The notes under the pieces are model-generated. The model had not been told where the DNA came from. It saw nothing but the letters and a program-made list of their open reading frames with translations, and made no database searches. Positions 6,838 to 14,452 of a stretch of 26,069 nucleotides of DNA are shown here, one piece after another. A program made the translations under genes and the position numbers. Source of the stretch: JBAUHN01 sp049680295. GTDB lineage: Bacteria; Pseudomonadota; Alphaproteobacteria; Rhodobacterales; Rhodobacteraceae. The stretch is taken from contig JBAUHN010000304.1 in assembly GCA_049680295.1 (NCBI GenBank), positions 1 to 26,069 of the forward strand, written 5' to 3'. The number at the start of each line of letters is the position of its first letter. The stretch's first letter is position 1.

Positions 6838-8306
6838 GGACGCAGCACCAAACGCTGATCTGCGGTGACGCCGGACTGTGTGGTGACATGCCCATCGGGC
6901 CATGTGATCTGCACATCGGCCACGCCCCCATCACCCAGACCAAAATGCACCGGACCGGATTGCCCCCCCGCATGACCGCCACCGACGGTGATTTCACGCA
7001 CCAATGGGTCTGCGCCTGCCTGCACCTCGATCAAGGCCCCGACGGCGCGGGTATTGGGCGCGGTCGCGCGCAATTCGATCTGTAACCAATGACCCGTGTC
7101 AGGTGTCACATTGCGGTAAATCTCCATCGGTGCGCGCCGGTTCACAACCACCAGATCAAGCCGCCCGTCGCCGTCAAAATCCGCCAGTGCCGCCCCGCGT
7201 GACCGTTGCGTTGTGGCCACGCCTGCGCTGACCGAGGTCTCGTCAAAACTGCCGTTTTGGTTTTGGATCAGAAGGCTGTTGGGGTCTTCCATCGCGTTGC
7301 CGGGCATTTGATCGACATTGCCCTTTGCGATAAACAAATCTGACAGGCCATCATTGTTAAGATCGCCAAATTCTGCGTGCCACCCCGTCGATGGTCGCCC
7401 GTCATCGCCCAGATGCGGGCGCTGCGCATAGGTGCCAATGCTGTAGGGGGCGGCTTGGTATTGGCCGTCGGGCATGGCGAAATGCAGCACCTGATCGCCC
7501 ATAGATGTCAGCATCACCTCGGCACGGCCATCGCCGTTGATGTCCTGACTGGCAATTCCCATGCCCCATAGTTTTAGCGCAGGCCAATTGTCTGCCTCGG
7601 TCAAAAAACGGTTTTCGGTAAAGTCATACATCTGCTCTGATCCCGCGCGGATGTAATAGTGACGGTCGTTCGATATCCGCAACCGCTGCGTGCCGCTGGC
7701 GTCGCGTGCAAAAAGCATCGACAGGGCGCAATAGCCGGGTTCCAGCTCAGTAGCGAAAAAGCCGGTCGCGTGTTGGTGGTAAAGCACGTTGGTATCGCAG
7801 GCCTCAAACGGGCCGTCGGGGTCTGATCTGTCGACGTAATTGCCCAATGCCATCATCAGGGTATCACCCTGCCAAAGCGCGCTGAATGCCGTGGACCAAG
7901 CATCGCGCCCGTCAAAGCCCCAGTCGGTGTTGGCGGGCGAAAACCCGCAAGCCCCGTCACCGCGCAACAGGATGTTTTCGCCCACCCGCAGCACCGCCAA
8001 ATCCAAGATATCGTCGCCGTCGATGTCCAGCGGGTAGGCACCGGTCACGCCGGTTAAGGCCGGGATTGCGGTGTGCGCAAAGGCAAAGTCGCCCCTGTTG
8101 CGAAACAACTGCGCAGGCGCGGTGCCGCCTGCTGCAAAAATATCCGGCGCGCCATCGCCATCACAGTCAAACACCGCCACACCGCCGCCGACAAAATGTT
8201 CCCAGCCGCCGGTATACTGATGCATCGGCAGACCGTCGGACCGGTTTTCAAAGACGACGTCGGCGCTGGCGGTTGAGGCGCATAGACACAGCAACGCCGC
8301 CTTCAT
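6834..8306 (-). CDS. FG-GAP repeat / ASPIC-UnbV (CRTAC1-type) exported protein
   Basis: The 490-residue protein has a 15-16 residue signal peptide (MKAALLCLCASTASA). It then carries at least five calcium-binding-loop repeats of the FG-GAP/VCBS type: FDCDGDGAPDIF, LDIDGDDILDLAV, QDINGDGRAEVML, GDLNNDGLSDLF and ADFDGDGRLDLVVV. These build a beta-propeller. The C-terminal ~85 residues (HWLQIELRATAPNTRAVGALI to ITWPDGHVTT) form an ASPIC/UnbV domain. No catalytic function is established for this domain class. The start ATG at 8304-8306 overlaps the repressor's TGA as ATGA, and the frame also reads through upstream to 8387 within the repressor gene. Location is outside the cytoplasm. A partnership with the convergent peroxidase is my inference from context. 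Confidence 0.85.
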   Translation of the reverse strand: MKAALLCLCASTASADVVFENRSDGLPMHQYTGGWEHFVGGGVAVFDCDGDGAPDIFAAGGTAPAQLFRNRGDFAFAHTAIPALTGVTGAYPLDIDGDDILDLAVLRVGENILLRGDGACGFSPANTDWGFDGRDAWSTAFSALWQGDTLMMALGNYVDRSDPDGPFEACDTNVLYHQHATGFFATELEPGYCALSMLFARDASGTQRLRISNDRHYYIRAGSEQMYDFTENRFLTEADNWPALKLWGMGIASQDINGDGRAEVMLTSMGDQVLHFAMPDGQYQAAPYSIGTYAQRPHLGDDGRPSTGWHAEFGDLNNDGLSDLFIAKGNVDQMPGNAMEDPNSLLIQNQNGSFDETSVSAGVATTQRSRGAALADFDGDGRLDLVVVNRRAPMEIYRNVTPDTGHWLQIELRATAPNTRAVGALIEVQAGADPLVREITVGGGHAGGQSGPVHFGLGDGGVADVQITWPDGHVTTQSGVTADQRLVLRP

Positions 8307-9565
8307 GCGCGCCTCTCTGCCATGGCGTCTGCAACCTCGGACAGGGCCAGGGCGGCGGCGCCACGTGCCCACATAAGATCGCCCCATGCGTGAACCTCGA
8401 CCTTTTGCGGGGTGTCTCCGCGATGCAGGATCTGCGCTTGCATCTCGGCCAGCACTTCTTTGGCATAAAGATAGTCATACTGCATGCGTTCACCCGCCAG
8501 AATGATCAGCGGCGGATCGAACAGGTTCACCACATTGGCAAGACCCAGCGCTAAATAGCGGCCCGCTCTGTGGAACACGGCGCGGGCGGCGTCGTTGCCG
8601 CCTTTCGCTTCCTCATAGAGCTGCTCCAGCGCATTGCCGGGTGGTGCCGGATCGCGGGTGCCCGCATCCAGCACGGTCGAGGCTTCGCGCATCAGGGCGT
8701 AATCCGACATATAGGCCTCAAGACAGCCCCGTTGCCCGCATTGGCAAAGCGCCCCGTCCATCTGAACCTTGGTGTGACCCAGTTCCATCCCCAGCGACCC
8801 GGCCCCACGATATAGCCGGTGATTGATGACGATGCCCATGCCGACACCCTGTTCGATGGTCACAACGGCAAAATCAGACATGGCACGGCCCTTGCCGAAC
8901 CACAATTCCGCTAGCGTCACCAGATTGGCGTCATTGTCGACCGCGACCGGCACACCAAGCAGGTCTTCGGCAATCTGCCGCAACGGGCGATCTATATCGC
9001 TGAGCAGGGGTGACCAAACCAGGGTTCCGGTTGCGTGATCAATCATACCGGGCATGCCCAGACCGATGCAGTCGATGTCACTGCGCGAAAGCCCTGTATC
9101 GCCCAGTAACTTGTCCAACACTTGCGCGGTTTCCACCAAAATCTCATCCAGTGACCGTTTGCGAAATTCGCAATCCAGTATCGCTTGCGCCAGGGGTTGG
9201 CCTGTTGCATCCACCAACAGCGCCGTATGACGGGTTTTCGACAATTTTATGCCCACCACGAATCCGGCGTCAGGTTTGACAGACAAGGCAACGGGCGGAC
9301 GGCCCCGTGTGGCGCTTCGCGTCGGATCGGGACTTTCCTTGAGCAGGTTTAGGTCCATCAATTCGTTGACCAACGCGGTAACCGATGCCGGGCTGACATG
9401 CAGATGTTTGGCCACATCAATCCGCGAGATTTGCCCCGCAGAGCGCACACATTCAAAGATCCGGTGGCGCAGCGAACTGGGGGTCGTATCCGATTCGGGC
9501 CGGATCGGGCCGCAGCCCTGCGGTACGGCATTTTCTTCAGACGAGGCCAGTGTATCGAGCTTCAT
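8303..9565 (-). CDS. xylR: ROK-family transcriptional regulator, probable xylose repressor
   Basis: The 420-residue protein has an N-terminal winged helix-turn-helix at about residues 30-80 (RIDVAKHLHVSPASVTALVNELMDLNLL). A ROK sugar-binding domain follows from about 100, with phosphate-like and sugar motifs DNDANL (210-214) and the zinc-site pattern ELGH (His264) with CQCGQRGC (Cys274, 276, 281). ROK repressors such as XylR and NagC release DNA when they bind their sugar. It is transcribed divergently from xylF across 203 bp, so regulation of the xylose operon is very likely. Its stop overlaps the start of the ASPIC/UnbV gene. The specific ligand (xylose) is inferred from the neighbour genes. 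Confidence 0.9.
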   Translation of the reverse strand: MKLDTLASSEENAVPQGCGPIRPESDTTPSSLRHRIFECVRSAGQISRIDVAKHLHVSPASVTALVNELMDLNLLKESPDPTRSATRGRPPVALSVKPDAGFVVGIKLSKTRHTALLVDATGQPLAQAILDCEFRKRSLDEILVETAQVLDKLLGDTGLSRSDIDCIGLGMPGMIDHATGTLVWSPLLSDIDRPLRQIAEDLLGVPVAVDNDANLVTLAELWFGKGRAMSDFAVVTIEQGVGMGIVINHRLYRGAGSLGMELGHTKVQMDGALCQCGQRGCLEAYMSDYALMREASTVLDAGTRDPAPPGNALEQLYEEAKGGNDAARAVFHRAGRYLALGLANVVNLFDPPLIILAGERMQYDYLYAKEVLAEMQAQILHRGDTPQKVEVHAWGDLMWARGAAALALSEVADAMAERRA

Positions 9566-9576
9566 TACTTTACTCT

Positions 9577-9593
9577 TCGAAAATATGTTTCGA
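9577..9593. promoter_or_regulatory. Palindromic operator candidate next to xylR
   Basis: TCGAAAATATGTTTCGA has 6-bp perfect arms (TCGAAA/TTTCGA) around a 5-base centre and begins 12 bases upstream of the xylR ATG. Its place at the regulator's own 5' end suggests autoregulation. It is visible in the sequence, but no XylR box was available for comparison. Confidence 0.4.
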
Positions 9594-9673
9594 CCACACT
9601 AGCAAAAAGCCAAGATTTCCCAAGGCTTTTCTGCAAAGTGCCCGAATTTTCCTCAAAACGGTGCATAATTATT

Positions 9674-9702
9674 TTGACAAATGAAATAAAACAGTCAATC
9701 CT
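9674..9702 (+). promoter_or_regulatory. Candidate xylF promoter overlapping a divergent xylR promoter
   Basis: TTGACA (9674-9679) is a perfect -35 box, but the position 17 bases on (AATCCT) is a poor -10 box. On the opposite strand TTGACT (9698-9693) starts a possible xylR promoter whose -10 would fall on AT-rich DNA around 9670-9675. The two -35 boxes face each other as TTGAC-N15-GTCAA, so the promoters would overlap. Confidence 0.3.
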
Positions 9703-9708
9703 TTGAGC

Positions 9709-9734
9709 CATGCCGGGATACTGGAAATGGCATG
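9709..9734. repeat. Inverted repeat in the xylF leader
   Basis: CATGCC (9709-9714) and GGCATG (9729-9734) are perfect inverted arms 14 bases apart, downstream of the presumed promoter and 34 bases before the xylF ATG. It could be a repressor operator or a small RNA stem. Confidence 0.3.
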
Positions 9735-9768
9735 ACCTACGAAAGAACTGGTCCTTAGGGAGGATACC

Positions 9769-10797
9769 ATGAAGAAGATTATGATTCTGGGCGCCGTTTT
9801 GTCGGCAGCTCTTGGCTCAGCTGCATTTGCAGACGGTCACAGCAAAACAATCGGCGTCAGCTGGTCCAACTTTCAAGAAGAGCGTTGGAAAACGGATGAG
9901 GCTGCGATCAAGGAAGCTTTGGAGGCCGCAGGCGCTGAATATATCTCGGCCGATGCGCAGTCTTCTGCCGCAAAGCAGCTGACCGATATCGAAGCGCTGA
10001 TCGCGCAGGGCGCAGACGCGCTGATCATTCTGGCACAGGACAAAGATGCCATTGGCCCGGCGCTGGATATTGCCGAAGCCGAAGGTATTCCAATGGTGGG
10101 TTATGACCGCCTGATCGAAGACCAGCGCACGTTTTATTTGACCTTCGACAACAAAGGCGTTGGGCGGATCATTGCAGAAACCGTGAAGGCCGTTCAGCCC
10201 GAAGGCAACTATGCAATCATCAAAGGCGACAAGGGCGATCCGAACGCGGCGTTCTTGCTGGAAGGCATGATGGAAGTGATCGGCGCCGATGTTGACGCAG
10301 GCAAAATCACCATCGTTGGCGAAGCATGGACAGACGGCTGGAAGCCGGACAATGCCCAGAAAAACATGGAACAAATTCTGACGGCGGCCAATAACAATGT
10401 TGACGCGGTATTGTCTGAAAATGACGGCATGGCCGGTGGCGCGATCGCGGCATTGCAGGCTCAGGGTCTCGACATTCCAATTGGCGGTCAGGATGGCGAT
10501 CATGCGGCGTTGAACCGGGTGGCACGTGGATCGCAAACTGTATCCGTTTGGAAAAACAGCCGTGATCTGGGCAAAGCGGCGGGCGAAATTGCCGTGGCAC
10601 TGGCCAATGGCACTGCAATGGCCGACATCGAAGGTGCAAGCACATTCAATGGCGGTGCCAAAGGTGTTGAAATGAACGCCATCCTGCTGGACCCGACACC
10701 GATCACCAAAGACAATATCAACGTGGTGATTGATGCAGGCCACATCGCCAAAGACAAAGTCTGCGAAGGCGCAATGGACGGCGTTGCCGGCTGCTAA
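9769..10797 (+). CDS. xylF: D-xylose ABC transporter substrate-binding protein
   Basis: This is the periplasmic sugar-binding component of the xylose importer. The 342-residue protein has a clear Sec signal peptide (MKKIMILGAVLSAALGSAAFA, cleavage after ~21) and the two-lobed periplasmic binding-protein fold of the pentose/hexose type: TIGVSWSNFQEERWKTDE, ALIILAQD, VGYDRLI, AIIKGDKGDPNA, VLSENDGMAGGAIAAL and IGGQDGDHAALN. AGGGAGG about 7 bases upstream is a strong ribosome binding site. It is the first gene of the xylose operon, and a stable hairpin follows it. Xylose specificity comes from both the sequence character and the operon. Confidence 0.93.
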   Translation: MKKIMILGAVLSAALGSAAFADGHSKTIGVSWSNFQEERWKTDEAAIKEALEAAGAEYISADAQSSAAKQLTDIEALIAQGADALIILAQDKDAIGPALDIAEAEGIPMVGYDRLIEDQRTFYLTFDNKGVGRIIAETVKAVQPEGNYAIIKGDKGDPNAAFLLEGMMEVIGADVDAGKITIVGEAWTDGWKPDNAQKNMEQILTAANNNVDAVLSENDGMAGGAIAALQAQGLDIPIGGQDGDHAALNRVARGSQTVSVWKNSRDLGKAAGEIAVALANGTAMADIEGASTFNGGAKGVEMNAILLDPTPITKDNINVVIDAGHIAKDKVCEGAMDGVAGC

Positions 10798-10815
10798 GCC
10801 ATATCGCTGGCCATC

Positions 10816-10845
10816 GGCACCGGCGGGTTTTGCGCCGCCGGTGCC
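10816..10845 (+). repeat. Strong hairpin between xylF and xylH
   Basis: GGCACCGGCGG (10816-10826) pairs perfectly with CCGCCGGTGCC (10835-10845) around the 8-base loop GTTTTGCG. It starts 19 bases after the xylF stop and no T run follows. Binding-protein genes often carry such a stem to protect the upstream mRNA and to reduce expression of downstream membrane genes. That role is inferred from position. Confidence 0.65.
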
Positions 10846-10937
10846 ACACCAGACACATAACTCAACCCTGCTGCTGATCTGATCCCGCGCCGCTGTGGTG
10901 CAGGAGCTATCCGCGCATCTTGTTCGAGGCCGCACCC

Positions 10938-12260
10938 ATGACCGACAGCACCACACCCATCACACATGACGATCAAAAGCCCGAAAGCGCGCTAAGCCGC
11001 TTTTTGCGCGAAACCGAGGTCGACACCCGCCTGTTGGGCATGCTCGCAGCTCTTGCGCTGATCTGGATCGGTTTTCATTTCTACGGCGCATTCGTCAACG
11101 GGTATGGCGCCTTTCTGACGCCGCGCAATCTGTGGAACCTGTCGGTTCAGACCTCATCAATCGGGATCATGGCCACGGGTATGGTTCTGGTGATCGTGAC
11201 CCGCCATATTGATCTGTCAGTGGGTTCAATGCTGGGGTTTTGCGCCATCATCATGGGCGCATTGCAGGTGAACATTCTGCCGCAGTTCCTGGGGCTTGGG
11301 CATCCGCTGATCTGGATCCTTGCGATTCTTGCAGGCCTGTTGGCCGGCACCCTGATCGGCGCATTCCACGGCTATATGATTGCCTACGGCACGATCCCTG
11401 CCTTTATCGTCACGCTCGGCGGGTTGTTGGTCTGGCGCGGCGTTGGTTTCCTGGTTGCGCGGGGCGAGACGATTTCGCCGGTGGACGCGACGTTCAAACT
11501 GCTGGGTGGCGGACCCTACGGTGCGATTGGAAATACCGGTAGCTGGATTGTCGGCATTCTGGGCTGCGCCGCCGTCATTGCCCTGATCGTGCTGGGACGC
11601 CGCAAACGCAAAAGCTTTGGCCTGCACCTGCGCCCCGTCTGGGCCGAAGCGTTTCTGGCAGCGGTTGGTGGTGGAGCGGTCATTGGCGCCACGATGCTGG
11701 TCAACGCCTATCCCTGGCCCAAGGGGATCGTCAAAAAATACGCCGCAGCCGAAGGCATTGAAGTGCCTGCCGAAGGGCTGTTCATTTCACATGGCTACGC
11801 CATTCCTGTGCTGATCCTTGTGGCTGTCGCCATCGCCATGACCATTTTGATGTCGCGCACCAAATTTGGCCGCTACGTCTATGCCATCGGTGGCAACCCC
11901 GAAGCCGCAGAACTGGCGGGCATCAATACCCGCTGGATGACGGTCAAAATTTTTGCCCTGATGGGGTTCCTGACCGGTCTTTCGGCGGTTGTCGCCTCGG
12001 CGAGGCTTGGCTCGGCCACGGCGGCCTTGGGCACATTGGACGAACTTTACGTGATCGCGGCAGCTGTGATTGGTGGCACCTCACTGGCGGGGGGCGTCGG
12101 CACGATCTATGGCGCCATCCTAGGCGCGCTGGTGATGCAAAGCCTGCAAACCGGCATGGTTCTGATTGGCTTTGACGCGGCGATCCAGCAGGTCGTGGTC
12201 GGCACGGTTCTGGTCCTCGCCGTCTTCCTTGATATTCTCTACCGGAGGAACGCAAAATGA
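10938..12260 (+). CDS. xylH: Xylose ABC transporter permease
   Basis: The 440-residue integral membrane protein belongs to the ribose/xylose/arabinose permease family. About ten hydrophobic segments are visible, from LLGMLAALALIWIGFHF to VLVLAVFLDILY. ARLGSATAALGTLDELYVIAAAVIGGTSLAGGVGTI-like and ELAGINTRWM motifs mark the family's cytoplasmic coupling and C-terminal regions. The ATG at 10938 is preferred, with GAGG about 8 bases upstream; a TTG at 10920 in the same frame is possible. It is separated from xylF by 140 bases but overlaps xylG by ATGA, so it is translated with the ATPase. It forms the inner-membrane channel that takes xylose from XylF. Confidence 0.92.
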   Translation: MTDSTTPITHDDQKPESALSRFLRETEVDTRLLGMLAALALIWIGFHFYGAFVNGYGAFLTPRNLWNLSVQTSSIGIMATGMVLVIVTRHIDLSVGSMLGFCAIIMGALQVNILPQFLGLGHPLIWILAILAGLLAGTLIGAFHGYMIAYGTIPAFIVTLGGLLVWRGVGFLVARGETISPVDATFKLLGGGPYGAIGNTGSWIVGILGCAAVIALIVLGRRKRKSFGLHLRPVWAEAFLAAVGGGAVIGATMLVNAYPWPKGIVKKYAAAEGIEVPAEGLFISHGYAIPVLILVAVAIAMTILMSRTKFGRYVYAIGGNPEAAELAGINTRWMTVKIFALMGFLTGLSAVVASARLGSATAALGTLDELYVIAAAVIGGTSLAGGVGTIYGAILGALVMQSLQTGMVLIGFDAAIQQVVVGTVLVLAVFLDILYRRNAK

Positions 12261-13009
12261 GCGATACACCCCTTGTTCAACTCAAAGACATCTCGATTTC
12301 CTTTGGCGGTATCCGTGCCGTGGATCATGTCAGCCTTGATCTTTATGCAGGCGAAGTTGTGGGCCTTCTGGGCCACAACGGTGCCGGTAAATCGACCCTG
12401 ATCAAGATCCTGTCGGGAGCGTATCAAAAAGACGGTGGCGAAATCCTGATCAACGGCAAACATGCCGAGATCAATTCGCCCCGTGATGCCCGCGACCACA
12501 ACATCGAGACGATTTACCAGACGCTGGCTTTGGCCGACAATCTTGATGCGGCGTCCAACCTGTTTCTGGGCCGCGAATTGACGTCGCCCTTTGGTTTTGT
12601 CGATGATGCAAAAATGGCTGCGGAAACCGCCAAGATCATGGCGCGTCTTAACCCCAACTTCAAAAAGCTGAAAGAACCGGTCAGTGCATTGTCGGGCGGG
12701 CAACAGCAATCGGTCGCCATCGCCCGTGCGGTCTATTTCAACGCCAAAATCCTGATCATGGATGAACCCACGGCCGCCTTGGGCGTGCATGAAACCCAGA
12801 TGGTCGCGGAATTGATCCATGAGCTGAAAAAGCAGGGCCTCGGCATCTTTTTAATCAGCCACGACACCCGTGAAATGCTTGATCTTTGCGATCGGGTTTC
12901 GGTGATGAAAAACGGAAAAATGGTCGGCACCGAACGGGTCGAGGATGTCACTGAAGACGATATCCTGGGTATGATCATCATGGGCAAGAAACCGGATCGG
13001 GCGGCATAA
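12257..13009 (+). CDS. xylG: Xylose ABC transporter ATP-binding protein, single-domain
   Basis: The 250-residue cytoplasmic ATPase energises XylH. It shows GHNGAGKST (Walker A, about residues 39-47), the Q-loop region IYQTLALADN, the ABC signature LSGGQQQSVAIARA, ILIMDEPTAALG (Walker B) and LISHD (switch histidine). E. coli XylG joins two such domains (about 510 residues), whereas this protein has one, so it presumably works as a homodimer. It starts at ATG 12257 overlapping the xylH stop. xylB follows after 3 bases. Confidence 0.92.
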   Translation: MSDTPLVQLKDISISFGGIRAVDHVSLDLYAGEVVGLLGHNGAGKSTLIKILSGAYQKDGGEILINGKHAEINSPRDARDHNIETIYQTLALADNLDAASNLFLGRELTSPFGFVDDAKMAAETAKIMARLNPNFKKLKEPVSALSGGQQQSVAIARAVYFNAKILIMDEPTAALGVHETQMVAELIHELKKQGLGIFLISHDTREMLDLCDRVSVMKNGKMVGTERVEDVTEDDILGMIIMGKKPDRAA

Positions 13010-13012
13010 GCA

Positions 13013-14452
13013 ATGTATCTGGGACTTGATCTGGGAACTTCGGGGTTAAAGGCGGTTCTGATGGACGCAGGCCAACAGATTCTGGCCGAGGCAACCGCGC
13101 CGCTTGATGTACAGCGCCCGCACCCCGGCTGGTCCGAACAACGCCCCGCCGATTGGATTGCAGCGGCGAAATCCGTGCTGTCTGAACTGGCAGGCGCGAT
13201 CGGGCTGGAACAGGTGCGCGCCCTGGGGATCAGTGGCCACATGCACGGTGCGACCTTGCTGGACGATCAGGGCCGCGTCCTGCGGCCTTGCATGTTGTGG
13301 AATGATACACGCAGCCATGTGCAGGCCGCCGCGATGGACGGCGATCCCGCATGGCGCGAGATCAACGGCAACATCGTATTTCCAGGTTTCACAGCGCCCA
13401 AAGTGGATTGGGTCCGCCAGCACGAACCCGATATCTTTGCCCGCACCGCCCGTATTCTTTTGCCCAAGGATTATCTGCGTTTCTGGCTAACAGGTGAGGC
13501 CGTATCCGAGATGTCAGATGCCGCAGGGACCAGTTGGCTTGACACCGGCAAGCGGGGCTGGTCCGAGGTTCTGTTGGCAAAATCCGGTTTGACGCTGGAT
13601 CATATGCCACGTCTGGTCGAAGGCAGCGCGGTCTCTGGCGTGCTGCGCGATGATCTGGCAAAAGACCTGGGCCTGCCGCGTGGTGTGATCGTCGCCGGTG
13701 GTGCCGGTGACAACGCAGCCGCTGCCGTCGGCGTTGGCGTTGTGGCGCCGGGGCAGGGGTTCGTGTCGCTTGGGACCTCGGGCGTGTTGTTTGTGGCCAG
13801 TGCCGCCTTTCAACCCGACCCAGCCAGTGCTGTGCATACTTTCTGTCATGCGGTGCCAGAGACCTGGCATCAGATGGGCGTGATCTTGTCATGTACGGAT
13901 GCGCTGAATTGGTACGCCGGGTTGGTCGGATCGGATGCGGCCAGACTGACACAGGATCTTGGCCCCTTGCAGCCACCGGGTGAGGCGCTGTTTTTGCCCT
14001 ATCTGGGGGGGGAGCGCACGCCGCATAATGACGCCGCTGCACGCGGCGCGTTTTTGGGGCTGGGTCATGCCACTGATCAAAAGGCGGCCACCCGCGCTGT
14101 GCTTGAGGGCGTCACATTCGCCTTTCGCGATTGTCTGGACGCCCTTACAGGAACCGGCACGCAGATCAGCAGCCTGATCGCGGTGGGTGGCGGGGCCAAA
14201 TCGGACTATTGGCTGCACGCGCTGGCAACCATGTTGAATATCCCCATCGACGTGGCAGAAGCAGGCGATTTTGGCGGCGCGTTCGGGGCCGCCCGACTGG
14301 CGATGATGGCCGCAACCGGGGCCGGGGCTGAAATTGCCACCGCCCCCCAAATTGCGCGCAGGATCGACCCGGACCCGTCACTTGGCGCCGCCTTTAGGGC
14401 CGGACATAAGCGTTACCGCGCCGCCTATACCGCATTGAAAGGCACGATATGA
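13013..14452 (+). CDS. xylB: Xylulokinase
   Basis: The enzyme phosphorylates D-xylulose to xylulose 5-phosphate with ATP, delivering it to the pentose phosphate pathway. The 479-residue length is normal for the FGGY family. Seen in order: YLGLDLGTSGLKAVLMD at the start, GHMHGATLLDDQGRVLRP with LWNDTRS, the catalytic Asp region GGAGDNAAAAVGVGVV (about 222-240), LGTSGVLFV, and a C-terminal VGGGAKSDYWLHALA ATP-binding motif. It sits 3 bases after xylG and overlaps xylA by ATGA. No strong ribosome binding site is present, consistent with translational coupling to xylG. Confidence 0.94.
   Translation: MYLGLDLGTSGLKAVLMDAGQQILAEATAPLDVQRPHPGWSEQRPADWIAAAKSVLSELAGAIGLEQVRALGISGHMHGATLLDDQGRVLRPCMLWNDTRSHVQAAAMDGDPAWREINGNIVFPGFTAPKVDWVRQHEPDIFARTARILLPKDYLRFWLTGEAVSEMSDAAGTSWLDTGKRGWSEVLLAKSGLTLDHMPRLVEGSAVSGVLRDDLAKDLGLPRGVIVAGGAGDNAAAAVGVGVVAPGQGFVSLGTSGVLFVASAAFQPDPASAVHTFCHAVPETWHQMGVILSCTDALNWYAGLVGSDAARLTQDLGPLQPPGEALFLPYLGGERTPHNDAAARGAFLGLGHATDQKAATRAVLEGVTFAFRDCLDALTGTGTQISSLIAVGGGAKSDYWLHALATMLNIPIDVAEAGDFGGAFGAARLAMMAATGAGAEIATAPQIARRIDPDPSLGAAFRAGHKRYRAAYTALKGTI

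Noticed and set aside
9817..10956. Long open frame on the minus strand opposite xylF
   Set aside because: It is antisense to a clear xylF with signal peptide and ribosome binding site; its composition (Cys- and His-rich, no domain) is that of an opposite-strand shadow.
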